From Paenibacillus albicereus (GTDB lineage: Bacteria; Bacillota; Bacilli; Paenibacillales; Paenibacillaceae), in assembly GCF_012676905.1 (NCBI RefSeq), contig NZ_CP051428.1, forward strand, positions 3,992,001-4,056,000: a DNA stretch of 64,000 bases, in the 5' to 3' direction. The translations under genes and the position numbers were made by a program. Of this stretch, positions 42,198 through 51,672 are shown one piece after another (positions within the stretch are counted from its first letter, which is position 1; each line of letters opens with the position of its first letter). Under the pieces are notes generated by a model. The model did not search any database and was not told where the DNA came from. It saw only the letters and a list, made by a program, of their open reading frames with translations.

Positions 42198-43165
42198 GGT
42201 GTGCTCTCTCCTTTCAACGCTTCCGCGATCGTATCGACGTTATGCCGGAACATGCCGGCATACGTTCCCTCCGGCGTGCCCGCCTCGCCCATCGCGTCCG
42301 AAAACAGCTCGCCGCCGATGACGACCGTGCTCCCCATCCGCGCGGCCCCCTCGATGACGGATTCGATCGACTTGCGCGGGATGCTCGATTCGACGAATAC
42401 TGCCGGGATACCGCGCTCGACGAGGAAATCACGCAGGGAAGCGACGTCTTTGGACCCGTATTCCGAGGAGGTGCTCATGCCCTGCAGTCCGGTCACTTCC
42501 AACCCATAGGCGCGGCCGAAGTAGCCGAAGGCGTCATGGGCGGTGACCAGCACCCGCCGCTCCTCCGGTATGGACCCGATCCGCTCCAGCGCGTAGGCGT
42601 GGAGCTCCTCGAGCTCCGAGATGTAGGCGTCCGCCCGCTGGCGGTAGCCCGCCTCATGCTCCGGATCCTCCGCGATCAGCGTGTCGCGGACCTTCTCGAC
42701 GGCGTATGTCCAAAGGCTCGCGTTGAACCAGACATGCGGGTCGGGCGAGCCCGATCCCGGCTCGCTCTCGAGGACGCGATCCTCGGGTACGCCGTCCGTT
42801 ACGGCGACGACGGGGCGGGAGCGGCCCAGCTTCTCCAGCACTTCCGTCATCTTGCCCTCCAGATGAAGCCCGCTGTAGAGCACGACATCCGCTTCGTCCA
42901 GCTTGACCATGTCGCCATGCGAAGCCTTGTACAGATGAGGATCGACGCCCGGTCCCATGAGCGCGGTGACGCTCACCCGATCCCCTCCGACTTCCTTGGC
43001 CGCATCCGCGATCATGCCGGTCGTCGTCGTGACGGCCAACGTGCCCGGCGCCGGGTCGCTGCCGCCCTGGCCTTCGTTCTGCTGTCCGCAGGCTTGAAAC
43101 GCCAGCATCGCGCCGAGCAGCGCCATGCCGCCGAGCAGCCTTTGCACGCTTCGATGCATGTTCAT
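42194..43165 (-). CDS. Metal-binding lipoprotein of ABC transporter (MntA/TroA-like)
   Basis: 323 residues. Lipobox FQAC at about residue 26, then a cluster A-I binding protein. Metal ligands are visible as His in [10 protein letters not shown] (about 76), His in SPDPHVWFN, His in [10 protein letters not shown], and Asp in ELFSDAMG: the His3-Asp set of Mn/Fe-type TroA/MntA proteins. There is no His-rich loop of the kind seen in ZnuA, so manganese is the more likely metal; zinc is not excluded. It is the first gene of the four-gene operon. Confidence 0.9.
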   Translation of the reverse strand: MNMHRSVQRLLGGMALLGAMLAFQACGQQNEGQGGSDPAPGTLAVTTTTGMIADAAKEVGGDRVSVTALMGPGVDPHLYKASHGDMVKLDEADVVLYSGLHLEGKMTEVLEKLGRSRPVVAVTDGVPEDRVLESEPGSGSPDPHVWFNASLWTYAVEKVRDTLIAEDPEHEAGYRQRADAYISELEELHAYALERIGSIPEERRVLVTAHDAFGYFGRAYGLEVTGLQGMSTSSEYGSKDVASLRDFLVERGIPAVFVESSIPRKSIESVIEGAARMGSTVVIGGELFSDAMGEAGTPEGTYAGMFRHNVDTIAEALKGESTP

Positions 43166-43205
43166 GTTTTCGTTCCTCTCCTTCCGGCCCCCTATGTTGG
43201 CTGTG

Positions 43206-43276
43206 CGACTATATGTTCATCCTACACAATATTGTTTCTCTTGTGCAACATATTTTTGTCGGACTAACATTTTCGC
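43206..43276 (-). promoter_or_regulatory. Candidate metal-regulator sites upstream of mntABCD-like operon
   Basis: An AT-rich stretch before the operon contains a perfect palindrome ACAATATTGT (43226-43235) and, further upstream, TTAGTCCGACAAA with a GTCSGAC core (about 43256-43268). Neither matches the B. subtilis MntR box or Zur box closely, so the regulator is not identified. Confidence 0.35.
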
Positions 43277-43289
43277 TCCTTGCGCACGC

Positions 43290-43338
43290 CAAAAAACCGC
43301 CCCGGCACGCTCCCGAAATCGGGAGGTGCCAGGGCGGT
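43290..43338 (-). terminator. Terminator of the transglutaminase-like gene
   Basis: A long stem (CCGCCC.GGCAC..TCCCGA paired with TCGGGA..GTGCC.GGGCGG) and TT loop, followed by six T on the minus strand. Confidence 0.9.
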
Positions 43339-43385
43339 GAGCGCCTGAAAAGCCGACCGGCCGCATCCGCTGCCATAGAGGCGGA

Positions 43386-44759
43386 TCAAGCCTTGGCGAT
43401 ATGGGTCTTGTCGAAATCCGCCGAGTCGAACCAGTCCCCCGACTGCGCCCATGTCGCATCGAGCGGAATCCAGCCGCCGTCCTCGTCCGCAAGCCGAACC
43501 TCGTTCCAGGCATGGGAGCCGAAGCCGCCGCGGCCGTCGGCGCCCATGCCCGTTACGACCTTGACCTCCAGGCCGACCGCGCGCGCCATCACGGCATAAA
43601 GCCTGGCCGTATCGATGCAGACGCCCTTGCGGGTGCGGAACGTATCCTCCGGCGTCTGCTCTTTCCAGACGCCGCGCTCGACGTAGCCGTCGGCCTTGTC
43701 CCAGTCGTAGGCGATGCGGCTGCCGAGCCAGTCGTACAGCCTCCGTGCCCGCTCGCGGTCGCCGTCCGCGCCGGACGTGATCCGGAGCGCGGCGGCGGCG
43801 ATATCGTCCGGAATATCCGCGTCGACCAGCTCGTAGCGGCGCTGCATGACCTGCTGCAGCTCGCTGCCGACCGCCTCGGTGATGACCGGGCCGCCGCCCT
43901 TCAGCAGATCGCCGGCAAGCGGCTGCAGGAGGCGGTCCGCCGCCTGCCGGTACACCGGCGAGCTCTCGATGCCGGCCGCCAGCGGAGCCGACGGAAACAG
44001 CGAGACATAGAGGAACAGTCCCGCCAGCAGGACCAGCGCGCGGCCGATGCCGTGCAGCCCGCCGAGCAGCGCGCCGGCGGCGCGGCTGGCCAGTCCTCCT
44101 CCCGCCGACTGGCGGGGCGGCCGCGAGCTCCGGCGGGAACCGCGGCGGCGCGGCCCTTCCTCCTCCGCATCAAGCCCATACGGTCCGTAGGGCTCGTCCT
44201 CACCGCTCCAGCGGTCATGCCCATAGAGCTCGTCCCGGCCGCGACGCCGATGCTCGGCGTACCGTTCCTCCCGCTCCTTCCACTCCTCCCCATCTTCCCG
44301 CTCCGCCTCGTCCTCGTCGTCTTCTAGGCCGGACGGACGGGTCAGCAACTCGTAGCCCCTCCATGCCAGCGGCGTGAAGGCGGACAGCAGCAGCCGCAGC
44401 GCCGCATATGCGAGCAGGAACAGCACGCCGATCCGCAGCAGCGGCAAGTCGCGCACGCTCGTCAGGAACGTATACCAGACCTGCTCGAGCGACCCGAGGC
44501 CGCGCTCCGGCACGACGACCTGCCTCCTCAGCCAGTCCGCCGCAGGGGCGGACAGTAGCTGCGCCAGGCGCGCCGCGCCAAGCACAGAAAGGACGAGCAG
44601 GATGCCGTCCCATACGAACGAAAACAGCCGCCGCGAGGAGCGTCCCGCCCCTCGGCGGAAGCCTTGCAGCAGCGAGGCCGCGATCAGCAGCAGCACGGCC
44701 AAGGCGACCGGCTCCAGGCCAAGCAGCGAGCGCAGCCATCCCGGCTCCTCCATCCGCAT
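43386..44759 (-). CDS. Membrane protein with C-terminal transglutaminase-like domain
   Basis: 457 residues: three TM helices in the first 130, a charged cytoplasmic-type linker rich in Asp/Glu/Arg/Tyr (about 145-215), another TM helix near 235-260, then an extracytoplasmic transglutaminase-like domain. The catalytic triad is present: Cys in RKGVCIDTARLY, His in FGSHAWNEV, Asp in WIPLDATWA. Such proteins are predicted peptidases or crosslinkers at the envelope. It follows a small membrane-protein gene with a 45-nt gap. Confidence 0.88.
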   Translation of the reverse strand: MRMEEPGWLRSLLGLEPVALAVLLLIAASLLQGFRRGAGRSSRRLFSFVWDGILLVLSVLGAARLAQLLSAPAADWLRRQVVVPERGLGSLEQVWYTFLTSVRDLPLLRIGVLFLLAYAALRLLLSAFTPLAWRGYELLTRPSGLEDDEDEAEREDGEEWKEREERYAEHRRRGRDELYGHDRWSGEDEPYGPYGLDAEEEGPRRRGSRRSSRPPRQSAGGGLASRAAGALLGGLHGIGRALVLLAGLFLYVSLFPSAPLAAGIESSPVYRQAADRLLQPLAGDLLKGGGPVITEAVGSELQQVMQRRYELVDADIPDDIAAAALRITSGADGDRERARRLYDWLGSRIAYDWDKADGYVERGVWKEQTPEDTFRTRKGVCIDTARLYAVMARAVGLEVKVVTGMGADGRGGFGSHAWNEVRLADEDGGWIPLDATWAQSGDWFDSADFDKTHIAKA

Positions 44760-44804
44760 CTCCTCCCTTTCTGCGGCCGCGGCCGCGCCGGCGGCGCGCT
44801 CTCG

Positions 44805-45233
44805 CTAGCCGCCTCTTTTCGCGCCCTCGATCAAGGCGCGGATCGTGCCGTCGATGCTCCAGCTGCCGAGCGGAGCGCCTTTGAACGCAACGTCCACCTT
44901 GTCCTCGCCCTTGGCCCCGGTCAGCTCCAGGTTGCGTGTCGTGACCGTATAGGTGCCGTCGCCGTTGTCCTTGTAGACGGCCTCTGCCGCCTCGCCGGCC
45001 ATCGCCGTCACCGCCTGGTCGCGCACCTTGTCTCCCAGGTCGCGCAGATCCTGCAGGTTGTAGCCGCTGTACAGCACGAGCCCGATCACGATGACCGCGG
45101 CGAGCGCCCATTTGGCGACCGTCTTGACGATGCCGATGACGAGCAGCAGCACGACGAGCCCGGCGGCCAGCACGAGCCAATTCTCTTCGAAGAACGTTTT
45201 CCACGTATCCAGATCCAATCCGGAAAGATCCAT
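44805..45233 (-). CDS. Membrane protein preceding the transglutaminase-like gene
   Basis: 142 residues: two close TM helices (VLAAGLVVLLLVIGIV and WALAAVIVIGLVLYSGY, about 20-60), then a soluble domain with KVRDQAVTAM and beta-strand-rich GDGTYTVTTRNLELTG. No family was recognised. A good promoter lies upstream and the transglutaminase-like gene follows, so the two probably form a unit. Confidence 0.75.
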   Translation of the reverse strand: MDLSGLDLDTWKTFFEENWLVLAAGLVVLLLVIGIVKTVAKWALAAVIVIGLVLYSGYNLQDLRDLGDKVRDQAVTAMAGEAAEAVYKDNGDGTYTVTTRNLELTGAKGEDKVDVAFKGAPLGSWSIDGTIRALIEGAKRGG

Positions 45234-45299
45234 CGTTCAAGCCCCCCTGTGGCAGACGCCTTGAAAACCGCCGGCGCCTCGCTTCTTTCCCCAGTCCCC

Positions 45300-45328
45300 A
45301 TTATACCCGACCCCCTTTGGAGCGTAAA
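45300..45328 (-). promoter_or_regulatory. Promoter of the two-gene transglutaminase unit
   Basis: On the minus strand TTTACG, 17 nt, TATAAT (45305-45300) lies 67 nt before the first start codon. Confidence 0.7.
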
Positions 45329-45439
45329 CGCGGCCCCGGTCCAGGCGGTCATATCCTGGCGGCGCGGGGCGTACAAGTAGTAGAGCCTGGCCGCAAGGCC
45401 CGCCGAGGCAAAAGAAAGCCGCAAAGGAGGCTGCTCGCC

Positions 45440-46600
45440 GTGAAGACAGCCGTCTGGCTGTATCTGTTTCTTTTCGTGGCGTTTTTCGACCTGCACGCCC
45501 AGTATCCGATCCTCACGCCGTTCGCCGTCTCGCTCGGCGCGGCTCCGTCCTTCATCGGCCTGATGATGGGCCTGTACTCGCTCACGCATCTTCCGGGCAA
45601 TCTGATCGCCGGCTACGGCATCGACCGCTTCGGCAGCCGCCTGTTCATCTCGCTCAGCCTGCTCGGAGCGGGCCTCATCCTGCTGGTGCAGGCGCAGGTG
45701 ACCAACCCATGGCAGCTGCTCGCCCTGCGCTCGGTGAGCGGCTTCGTGCTCGCCTTCCTCTCGCCGGCCTGCAGCGCGCTGCTCGCCCGCATGGCCACGT
45801 CGGCGCTGCAGCAGGGCCGGCTCATGTCCGGCAGCGGCCTCGTGCACACGCTCGCCTCCGTCGTCTCGCCGGCGGCCGGCGCCTTCCTCGTCGCCCGCAT
45901 CGGCTTCGCCAGCGCCTTCAACCTGCTCGGCTGGGTGCTCGTCGCCACGGCCGTCTGCTCCATCCTGTTCGTGCGCGATCCGAAGTCCGCCCCGGCCGCC
46001 GCGAAGCCCGCCGCCGATCCGTCCTTGGGTGAAGCGGGCGGCAGCGGACGCATCCCCTGGCTGCTGTACTCGCTGCCGATCGCGGTCAGCTGCTCGCAGG
46101 GCATCCTTTCCTTCGAGCTGCCGCTTCTGTCCGCCACCACCGAAGGGATGATGCGCACCGGCATCCTGTTCTCCGTCGTCAGCCTCGGCGGGCTCGTGAC
46201 GCTCAGCATGCTGTTCCTGAACCGCGTCTCCGCCTTCTCGCGCACGCTGCTCGGCGCTCTCCTGCTCGCGGCCGCCTACTACGGCATCGCCGCAGGGGCG
46301 CCGGTCCCCTTGGTATACCTGCTGTTCGTCGTCGGCATGGCGAAGGGCGTCATCTTCCCCGCTCTGTCCACGCTGCTCATCGAGCTGAGTCCGAGCAATC
46401 GGTACGGCCGCACGTTTTCCATGCTGTCGATTTCGTTCTCGGTCGGAGCTTTCCTCGGACCGATGATCGCCGGCCAAGTCCGGCATCTCGTCTCGCCTTA
46501 TTTCATCTCGTTCCTCGTGCTGATGGCCGCAGCGGCCATCCTTCCGTTCCATGGGGGCTTCCGGCGGCCCTCCGCCGCGCCAGCCGCCCATTTGCGCTGA
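45440..46600 (+). CDS. Major facilitator superfamily transporter
   Basis: 386 residues, 12 TM helices, with the MFS motif A equivalent GYGIDRFGSRLF after TM2 (about 57-68) and a cytoplasmic Ala/Pro linker between the two halves (about 185-205). The GTG at 45440 follows AAAGGAGG at 9 nt; upstream in-frame ATG codons have no ribosome binding site. The substrate is not evident from the sequence. It is a single gene. Confidence 0.9.
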   Translation: MKTAVWLYLFLFVAFFDLHAQYPILTPFAVSLGAAPSFIGLMMGLYSLTHLPGNLIAGYGIDRFGSRLFISLSLLGAGLILLVQAQVTNPWQLLALRSVSGFVLAFLSPACSALLARMATSALQQGRLMSGSGLVHTLASVVSPAAGAFLVARIGFASAFNLLGWVLVATAVCSILFVRDPKSAPAAAKPAADPSLGEAGGSGRIPWLLYSLPIAVSCSQGILSFELPLLSATTEGMMRTGILFSVVSLGGLVTLSMLFLNRVSAFSRTLLGALLLAAAYYGIAAGAPVPLVYLLFVVGMAKGVIFPALSTLLIELSPSNRYGRTFSMLSISFSVGAFLGPMIAGQVRHLVSPYFISFLVLMAAAAILPFHGGFRRPSAAPAAHLR

Positions 46601-46735
46601 ATATGGGTGAATGCACAGGGCGCGTGCCAGGGAGGCACATATACTGCACCATGTCTGCCGGAACGGATTGCCGCCGAGTACCTCGGCGCTTCCCTCCGAA
46701 CGACCCCAACAAGCAGCGAAGGGGTGACAAATCAG

Positions 46736-46873
46736 ATGTCTTATGTCGAAGGTGTTGCAGGTGCAGGCGCTTGCGGTCCTGTTGGCGGATACGGCGGCGC
46801 GTGGGGCTCCACGGGCGCGATCCTCGTCCTGTTCATTCTGCTCGTAATCATCATCAGCAGCTTCTGCTACTAA
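46736..46873 (+). CDS. YjcZ-family sporulation peptide
   Basis: 45 residues: a Gly-rich N-terminal half (GVAGAGACGPVGGYGGAWGS) and one TM helix GAILVLFILLVIIISSF. This is the layout of the small YjcZ/YczN peptides found in sporulating Bacillales. AAGGGGTGA lies 10 nt upstream. A possible sigma-E/K -10 (CATATACT) lies about 90 nt before the start. Function is unknown. Confidence 0.82.
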   Translation: MSYVEGVAGAGACGPVGGYGGAWGSTGAILVLFILLVIIISSFCY

Positions 46874-46903
46874 GCATGAGCCCCCGCTCTCATAAACCCC
46901 TTG

Positions 46904-46933
46904 AAGGCCCGCCTCGGCGGGCCTTCCTTTTTC
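46904..46933 (+). terminator. Terminator of the YjcZ gene
   Basis: A perfect 10-bp stem AAGGCCCGCC / GGCGGGCCTT with a 2-nt apparent loop, then CCTTTTT. Confidence 0.88.
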
Positions 46934-47029
46934 CTTGTAGCGGACGCGGAAGAAGGGTATCGTATTAGCTAAAAGCGGCCTGGGACGGACAAGCCGTCCC
47001 CGCGCCGGGCGGAAGGAGCGGGGCGGCGA

Positions 47030-47404
47030 ATGACGAGCGTCATCATCGTGGAAGGCAAGAACGACCGCAGCCGGCTGCGGCGCGTGCTGAGGGACGAGGT
47101 CGCCATCCTGTGCACCTACGGCACGCCGGGCACGGCTCAGCTGGAGCTCCTGCGCAAGCAGGCCGGCGACGCGCAGGTGTTCATCTTCACCGACAACGAC
47201 GCATCCGGCAAGCGCATCCGGGGCATGCTGCGCGACCAGTTCCCCGACGCCGAGCATATCTACACGCGGCGCGGCTATCCCGGCGTGGAGAAGACGCCCC
47301 CGGAATACTTGCTGGAGCAGCTTCTGAAGGCCGGCTTCGAGGAAGAGCTGATCTTTCCGGAGCCGCCCGAGGGTTCCCGTTGGAGCAAGGAAGACGGCCT
47401 GTAG
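47030..47404 (+). CDS. Toprim-domain protein (YusF-like)
   Basis: 124 residues, a stand-alone Toprim fold: catalytic Glu in IIVEGKND (7-9) and the DxD in FIFTDNDASGKRI (about 53-60). It resembles RNase M5 but is shorter and lacks its C-terminal part, as does YusF of B. subtilis. A role in RNA or DNA cleavage is possible but unproven. It ends in a stop that lies inside the terminator stem. Confidence 0.85.
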   Translation: MTSVIIVEGKNDRSRLRRVLRDEVAILCTYGTPGTAQLELLRKQAGDAQVFIFTDNDASGKRIRGMLRDQFPDAEHIYTRRGYPGVEKTPPEYLLEQLLKAGFEEELIFPEPPEGSRWSKEDGL

Positions 47405-47431
47405 CGCATGGATGCGCCGCAGGCCGTCTTC
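47393..47431 (+). terminator. Terminator overlapping the Toprim gene stop
   Basis: GACGGCCTG ... CAGGCCGTC with an inner GCGCAT / ATGCGC extension forms a long stem followed by TTC. The left arm includes the last codons of the Toprim gene. The T-run is short. Confidence 0.55.
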
Positions 47432-47481
47432 AATTGAGGGAGCTTCATTCTCCATCCTCCAGCTTGATGGCGGCGATGCGC

Positions 47482-49851
47482 TCAGGCCCGCTCGGAGCCT
47501 GTCTTGCGCGGAGCGGACGGACGGTGGCGGATGCGCCGCAGCACCTCTCCGGTCTGCTCCGCCGACTGAGGACGGAAGAACAGGTAGCCTTGGATCTCGT
47601 CGCAGTCATGCTCCAGCAGATAGCTCAGCTGCAGGTCCGACTCCACCCCTTCGGCGACGACCGACAGCTTGAGGCGGCGCGCGATGAGCAGCATCGCGTG
47701 AATGATCGCCTCGTCCCGCTCGTCGACGCCGATGCCGCTGACGAAGCTGCGGTCGATCTTGATCCGGCCGACCGGCAGCCGCTTCAAATAGCTGAGCGAG
47801 GAATGCTGCGTGCCGAAGTCGTCGATCGACAGCAGGATGCCCATGTCGCGCAGCTGCTCCAGCGTGGCGAGGTTCTCGTTGCGCATCGCCATGTTTTCGG
47901 TGATCTCAAGCTCCAGGCAGCTCGGATCGAGCCCTGTGTCCTCGAGCACGCGCCGCACCGTGCCGACCAGATCCGGCGCCGCGAACTGGCGCGCCGACAG
48001 GTTCACCGCGATCCGCAGTCCCGCGGCCCCGGCATCCTGCCATGCCTTGTTCTGGGCGCAAGCCTCGCGCAGCGCCCACGCGCCGATCTCGACGATGAGG
48101 CCGGTCTCCTCCGCAAGCGGGATGAACTTCTGCGGCGACACTTGGCCGAACCGGGGATGGTTCCAGCGCAGCAGCGCTTCCAGTCCGGTGAGCCTGCCCG
48201 ATGCGGCCTCGATCTGCGGCTGGTAATGCAGCTCGAACTCCCCCCGCTCCAGCGCGCGGCGGAGGCCGTTGCGCAGCTCCATCAGCTCCGCGGCGCCGGC
48301 CTCCTCGGTGCCGTCGAACCATTTGTAGTGGTTCTTTCCTTCTTCCTTGGCCCGATACATCGCCAGGTCGGCGTGCTTCGTCAGCTCCTCCGCATCCGCG
48401 CCGTGGTCGGGATAGAGGGCGATGCCGATGCTTGTCGTCAAGAAATACTCCGCTCCGCGCAGTTGAAACGGCATCCGGAAGCGGCCGATGATCGCGTCGG
48501 CAAGAACCTCCGCTTCGCGCATGCCGCTGACGCCCGGAAGCACGACGGTGAACTCGTCGCCTCCGAGCCGGAAGCAGGCCGGGCCGTCTCCCGGCATCCG
48601 CTCGAGGCCCCGTTCCTGCCGGTCGGTCAGCCGGAGCGAGGCCTCCCGAAGCAGGTGGTCGCCGAGCTGATGGCCGAACGTATCGTTGACCAGCTTGAAC
48701 TGGTCCAGGTCGAGATAGAGCAGCGCGACGCCCTTCCCCGGCTGCTCCCCGGCTCTGGCGATCGTCTGCTCCAGATGCAGGTTGAAGCAGGAGCGGTTGA
48801 ACAGGCCGGTCAGCGGATCACGATAGGCGAGGAAATGCAGCTCCCGCTCCTTGCTGGCCAGCATGCGGTTCTGCTCGCGCAGCTCTTCTTCGATCGCGAT
48901 CAGCTCCTCGTTGGAAGCTTCGATCTCCTCGTTCGCCTCCTGCAGCTCGCGCGTCCGCTCATCGACCTTGGCCTCCAGCTTGTAGCGGCCCGTGAGCTGC
49001 ACGTACAGCAAATACAAGACGAGCATCATGACGGCTGCGCTGCCGAAGCGGGCGAGCCACAGCTTCGTCTCGATCTGGCGGAGGGCCTCCTCCTTGAGCT
49101 GCCCGGCCAGCTCCCACGTGCCGTCCGGCACGTCCACAAGCTCCCTCAGCCGGCTGCCGCCGAACAAGGCCGACTCGCCGAGCAGCACGTTGCCGTTCAC
49201 CCGCAGCGCGATGTCGAACTGCTCGTGCTGGAAATCGTCCGAAATGCCGCCAAGCAGATCCTTCATGTCCAGCACGACCGAGGCGAAGCCCCAGAACTGG
49301 TCGTCGTGATAGACCGATTGGCGGGTGACGAGGCCGCTGCCGCCTTGGATCAGCTCAAGGGGGCCGACCAGCGTCACCGTCCTCAGTCCTCTCGCCCTCT
49401 CCGCGTTCTCCCGGATGGCCGGACGGGTATCCTGGAACAGATTGACGCCGAGCAGCAGCTCGTTGCCTTTTTGCGGATAGACGTACCAGGCGACTCCGCT
49501 CGGATAGAGGGACAGGTTCTTGACATCCGGCAGCGCCGGCACGAAATGGGAGGAGAACTGGTTGAACCTGCCGTAGTCGACGTAGCCGTTGTAGCGGAGC
49601 TCGGTCTCGACGAAGGCCACCAGGCTCTCCGTCAGCAGCACCCGCCGCTCGACGCCGAGCCGAAGCTCGTTGGCCTTGAACGACAGCTGGCGCGAAGCAT
49701 CGCGGTAGGCCTCGTCGGTTAGCTGCTGCCGGTAGAGCGCGGTGCTCCACAGCACCATGGAGGAGAGCAGGATGAACAGCAGGCCGAGCAGTCCCCACAG
49801 GGTCAGCCTTTCGCGGCGGCTCGGCATGTATCGGCGGATGGATTGTCTCAC
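47482..49851 (-). CDS. GGDEF-EAL cyclic di-GMP signalling protein with extracytoplasmic sensor
   Basis: 789 residues: TM1 near 15-38, an extracytoplasmic sensor of about 230 residues, TM2 near 270-290, a short coiled-coil, GGDEF (about 330-490) with intact RLGGDEF, and EAL (about 515-770) with EALLRWNHP, ITENMAM, the DDFGTQ loop and VVAEGVES. Both catalytic motifs look competent, so it may make and degrade c-di-GMP. The GTG at 49851 follows GGAGG at 7 nt. Confidence 0.93.
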   Translation of the reverse strand: MRQSIRRYMPSRRERLTLWGLLGLLFILLSSMVLWSTALYRQQLTDEAYRDASRQLSFKANELRLGVERRVLLTESLVAFVETELRYNGYVDYGRFNQFSSHFVPALPDVKNLSLYPSGVAWYVYPQKGNELLLGVNLFQDTRPAIRENAERARGLRTVTLVGPLELIQGGSGLVTRQSVYHDDQFWGFASVVLDMKDLLGGISDDFQHEQFDIALRVNGNVLLGESALFGGSRLRELVDVPDGTWELAGQLKEEALRQIETKLWLARFGSAAVMMLVLYLLYVQLTGRYKLEAKVDERTRELQEANEEIEASNEELIAIEEELREQNRMLASKERELHFLAYRDPLTGLFNRSCFNLHLEQTIARAGEQPGKGVALLYLDLDQFKLVNDTFGHQLGDHLLREASLRLTDRQERGLERMPGDGPACFRLGGDEFTVVLPGVSGMREAEVLADAIIGRFRMPFQLRGAEYFLTTSIGIALYPDHGADAEELTKHADLAMYRAKEEGKNHYKWFDGTEEAGAAELMELRNGLRRALERGEFELHYQPQIEAASGRLTGLEALLRWNHPRFGQVSPQKFIPLAEETGLIVEIGAWALREACAQNKAWQDAGAAGLRIAVNLSARQFAAPDLVGTVRRVLEDTGLDPSCLELEITENMAMRNENLATLEQLRDMGILLSIDDFGTQHSSLSYLKRLPVGRIKIDRSFVSGIGVDERDEAIIHAMLLIARRLKLSVVAEGVESDLQLSYLLEHDCDEIQGYLFFRPQSAEQTGEVLRRIRHRPSAPRKTGSERA

Positions 49852-49942
49852 GCGGCGGCCTCCTCCGGGCTCGGCCCGCATGCGAGCAGGCCGAATCGTG
49901 TTGATTCACTCTACCCTATATCGGCAACGGCGGGAGGCTGGA

Positions 49943-50875
49943 TTAGAGATCCAGCACCGCGATGACAGCGGTCACCGTGGCGATGCTCGCGACCGTCGAC
50001 AGCAGCACCGCCTGCGAGGAGAATTCCGGCTCGTTGTCGAACTCGACCGCCAGCAGCACGCTGCTGAGCGAGGTCGGCACGGCGGAGCTGACGATCAGCG
50101 CCTTGGCCGCCAGGCCGTCGATGCCGAGCATCCACACCGTCAGCGCGGCGAGGACCGGACCCGCCGCAAGCCGCAGGCCGAGCGACAGGCTGAGATCGAG
50201 CGCCCGGCCCGGCTTCGGCGTCCCGCCCCGCCTCATGCTGCCGAGCTGCACCCCGAGCGTTAGCAGCGCGGTGCCGATGAACGCGTCGGCGACGTAATCG
50301 AGCGGCGTCTGCAGGTAGACCGGCATCGGCGTGCCCGTCCCGTTAAGCAGAAACGCGAGCGGAATGACGTAGATGACCGGCTGCGACAGGATCTGGCGGC
50401 GGATGCCGGCCCAGCTGCTCTTGTGCGCGTTGACGCTGTAGATGCCGTACGTATTGGGCAGCAGCGACTGCATCATCATGATGAGCACCTGGATCGACAG
50501 CGTGAAGGGATTCGCCGCGAAGGCGAGCTGATTGAGCGGAATGCCGTAGTTGGCGCTGTTGTAGAAGAGCACGCTGTTGCGCATCGCCGCCTTCATCCCT
50601 CCCCGGTAGCCGCGCAGGCGGACGACGAGCTCCACGAGGGCGTACTGAAGCGCCATGAAGACGGCGAAGAACAGCAGCACCTGGCCGATCAGCGCGATCG
50701 GGATGTCCGTCGAGTAGAGCAGCTTGAAGATGACGGCCGGCGAGAACAGATAGAAGTTGAGCTTGGACAGCGTGCGGATATCGAGCGTGAAGATGCGCTG
50801 CAGCGCTACGCCGATCAGAATCATGATGCAGAGCGGGATGATGTTGTGCAGCAGAATCGATCCGAGCAGAGCCAT
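49943..50875 (-). CDS. AEC-family auxin efflux carrier-type transporter
   Basis: 310 residues, ten TM helices with a central loop. The RNSVLFYNSANYGIPLN segment near 100 and the C-terminal AVPTSLSSVLLA stretch are typical of AEC (membrane transport protein) family members, which carry malate or other small anions. Single gene, substrate unknown. Confidence 0.88.
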   Translation of the reverse strand: MALLGSILLHNIIPLCIMILIGVALQRIFTLDIRTLSKLNFYLFSPAVIFKLLYSTDIPIALIGQVLLFFAVFMALQYALVELVVRLRGYRGGMKAAMRNSVLFYNSANYGIPLNQLAFAANPFTLSIQVLIMMMQSLLPNTYGIYSVNAHKSSWAGIRRQILSQPVIYVIPLAFLLNGTGTPMPVYLQTPLDYVADAFIGTALLTLGVQLGSMRRGGTPKPGRALDLSLSLGLRLAAGPVLAALTVWMLGIDGLAAKALIVSSAVPTSLSSVLLAVEFDNEPEFSSQAVLLSTVASIATVTAVIAVLDL

Positions 50876-50906
50876 GAGAGCGCATTCCTTTCTTTGAAGA
50901 CAGCAA

Positions 50907-50965
50907 AAGGCCGGCCCTGCGCCAGCGCCGCCGGGAGGGGGCGCGGCGGCGCGGAGGCCAGCCTG
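50907..50965 (-). terminator. GC-rich hairpin terminator of ctaB-SCO operon
   Basis: GGCTGGCC and GCGCCGCCG pair with CGGCGGCGC and GGCCGGCC in an interrupted stem followed by TTTTGCTGTCTTC on the minus strand, starting directly after the SCO gene stop. Confidence 0.55.
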
Positions 50966-50966
50966 T

Positions 50967-51602
50967 CTAGTCGAGCGCTTCGACCGCTTCCACGAGGGAG
51001 GCGGCGATTTCGTCCGGCGTTTTCTTGAGATCGTTGCTGCCGATGATGTACTTGCGGATGTTGCCTTTTTTGTCCACGACGAAAATGGCGTCGGTGTGGG
51101 AGTAGTTGCCTGCCTCGTCCTTGACGACCATCAGGCCGAAGTCCTTGGCGAGCTTCTCCGAGGCGGCCGCATCCTCTTGGCGGAGGAACCGCCAGCCGGC
51201 CGGATCGGCGTGGAACTTGGCCGCGAACGCGCGGATCGCCTCCGGCGTGTCGCGCTCGGGATCGAACGTGATCGACTGCAGCTCGGCTTTCGTGCCGAGC
51301 AGCCCCTTTTCCTTGAGCTGGTCCTGCGCCTTGGAGAGGATGAACGTCGTCGCGGGACAGACGTCCGGGCAGCTCGCCCAGAAGAAATAGACGAGGCGGA
51401 CCTTGCCGTCCGATTCCGCCGACGAGAAGGACCTGCCTTCCTCAAGCTCGCTTTGCAGCGTGTAGGCGGGAGCCGGCGTATCCATCGGGAAGCTGACCGA
51501 GCTGCGGTTCTCCTGCAGATAGGTGACGAGCAGATAGGCGCCCATCAGTGCGCAAAGCGCGAACAGGGCGATTTTGAACGCGTGCCTGCGGATGAAGGTC
51601 AA
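50967..51602 (-). CDS. SCO1/SenC-family copper chaperone
   Basis: 211 residues: an N-terminal TM anchor (about 10-28), then a thioredoxin fold outside. Copper ligands are Cys78 and Cys82 in ASCPDVCPAT and the His in NYSHTDAIFV near 170. SCO proteins insert the CuA centre in cytochrome c oxidase. It follows the heme O synthase gene, consistent with oxidase assembly. Confidence 0.92.
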   Translation of the reverse strand: MTFIRRHAFKIALFALCALMGAYLLVTYLQENRSSVSFPMDTPAPAYTLQSELEEGRSFSSAESDGKVRLVYFFWASCPDVCPATTFILSKAQDQLKEKGLLGTKAELQSITFDPERDTPEAIRAFAAKFHADPAGWRFLRQEDAAASEKLAKDFGLMVVKDEAGNYSHTDAIFVVDKKGNIRKYIIGSNDLKKTPDEIAASLVEAVEALD

Positions 51603-51672
51603 CGTGGTTCTCTCCTTATGGCCCCCATGGCCTTATGTAGCGGAGCCGATCCGGCTCCGGCGGCGCGGCCGA

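Noticed and set aside
45086-47455. 789-codon minus-strand frame
   Set aside because: It is antisense to the MFS, YjcZ and Toprim genes, all of which have ribosome binding sites and recognisable families.
47110-49722. 870-codon plus-strand frame
   Set aside because: It is antisense to the GGDEF-EAL gene with intact motifs; no homology is apparent in its own translation.
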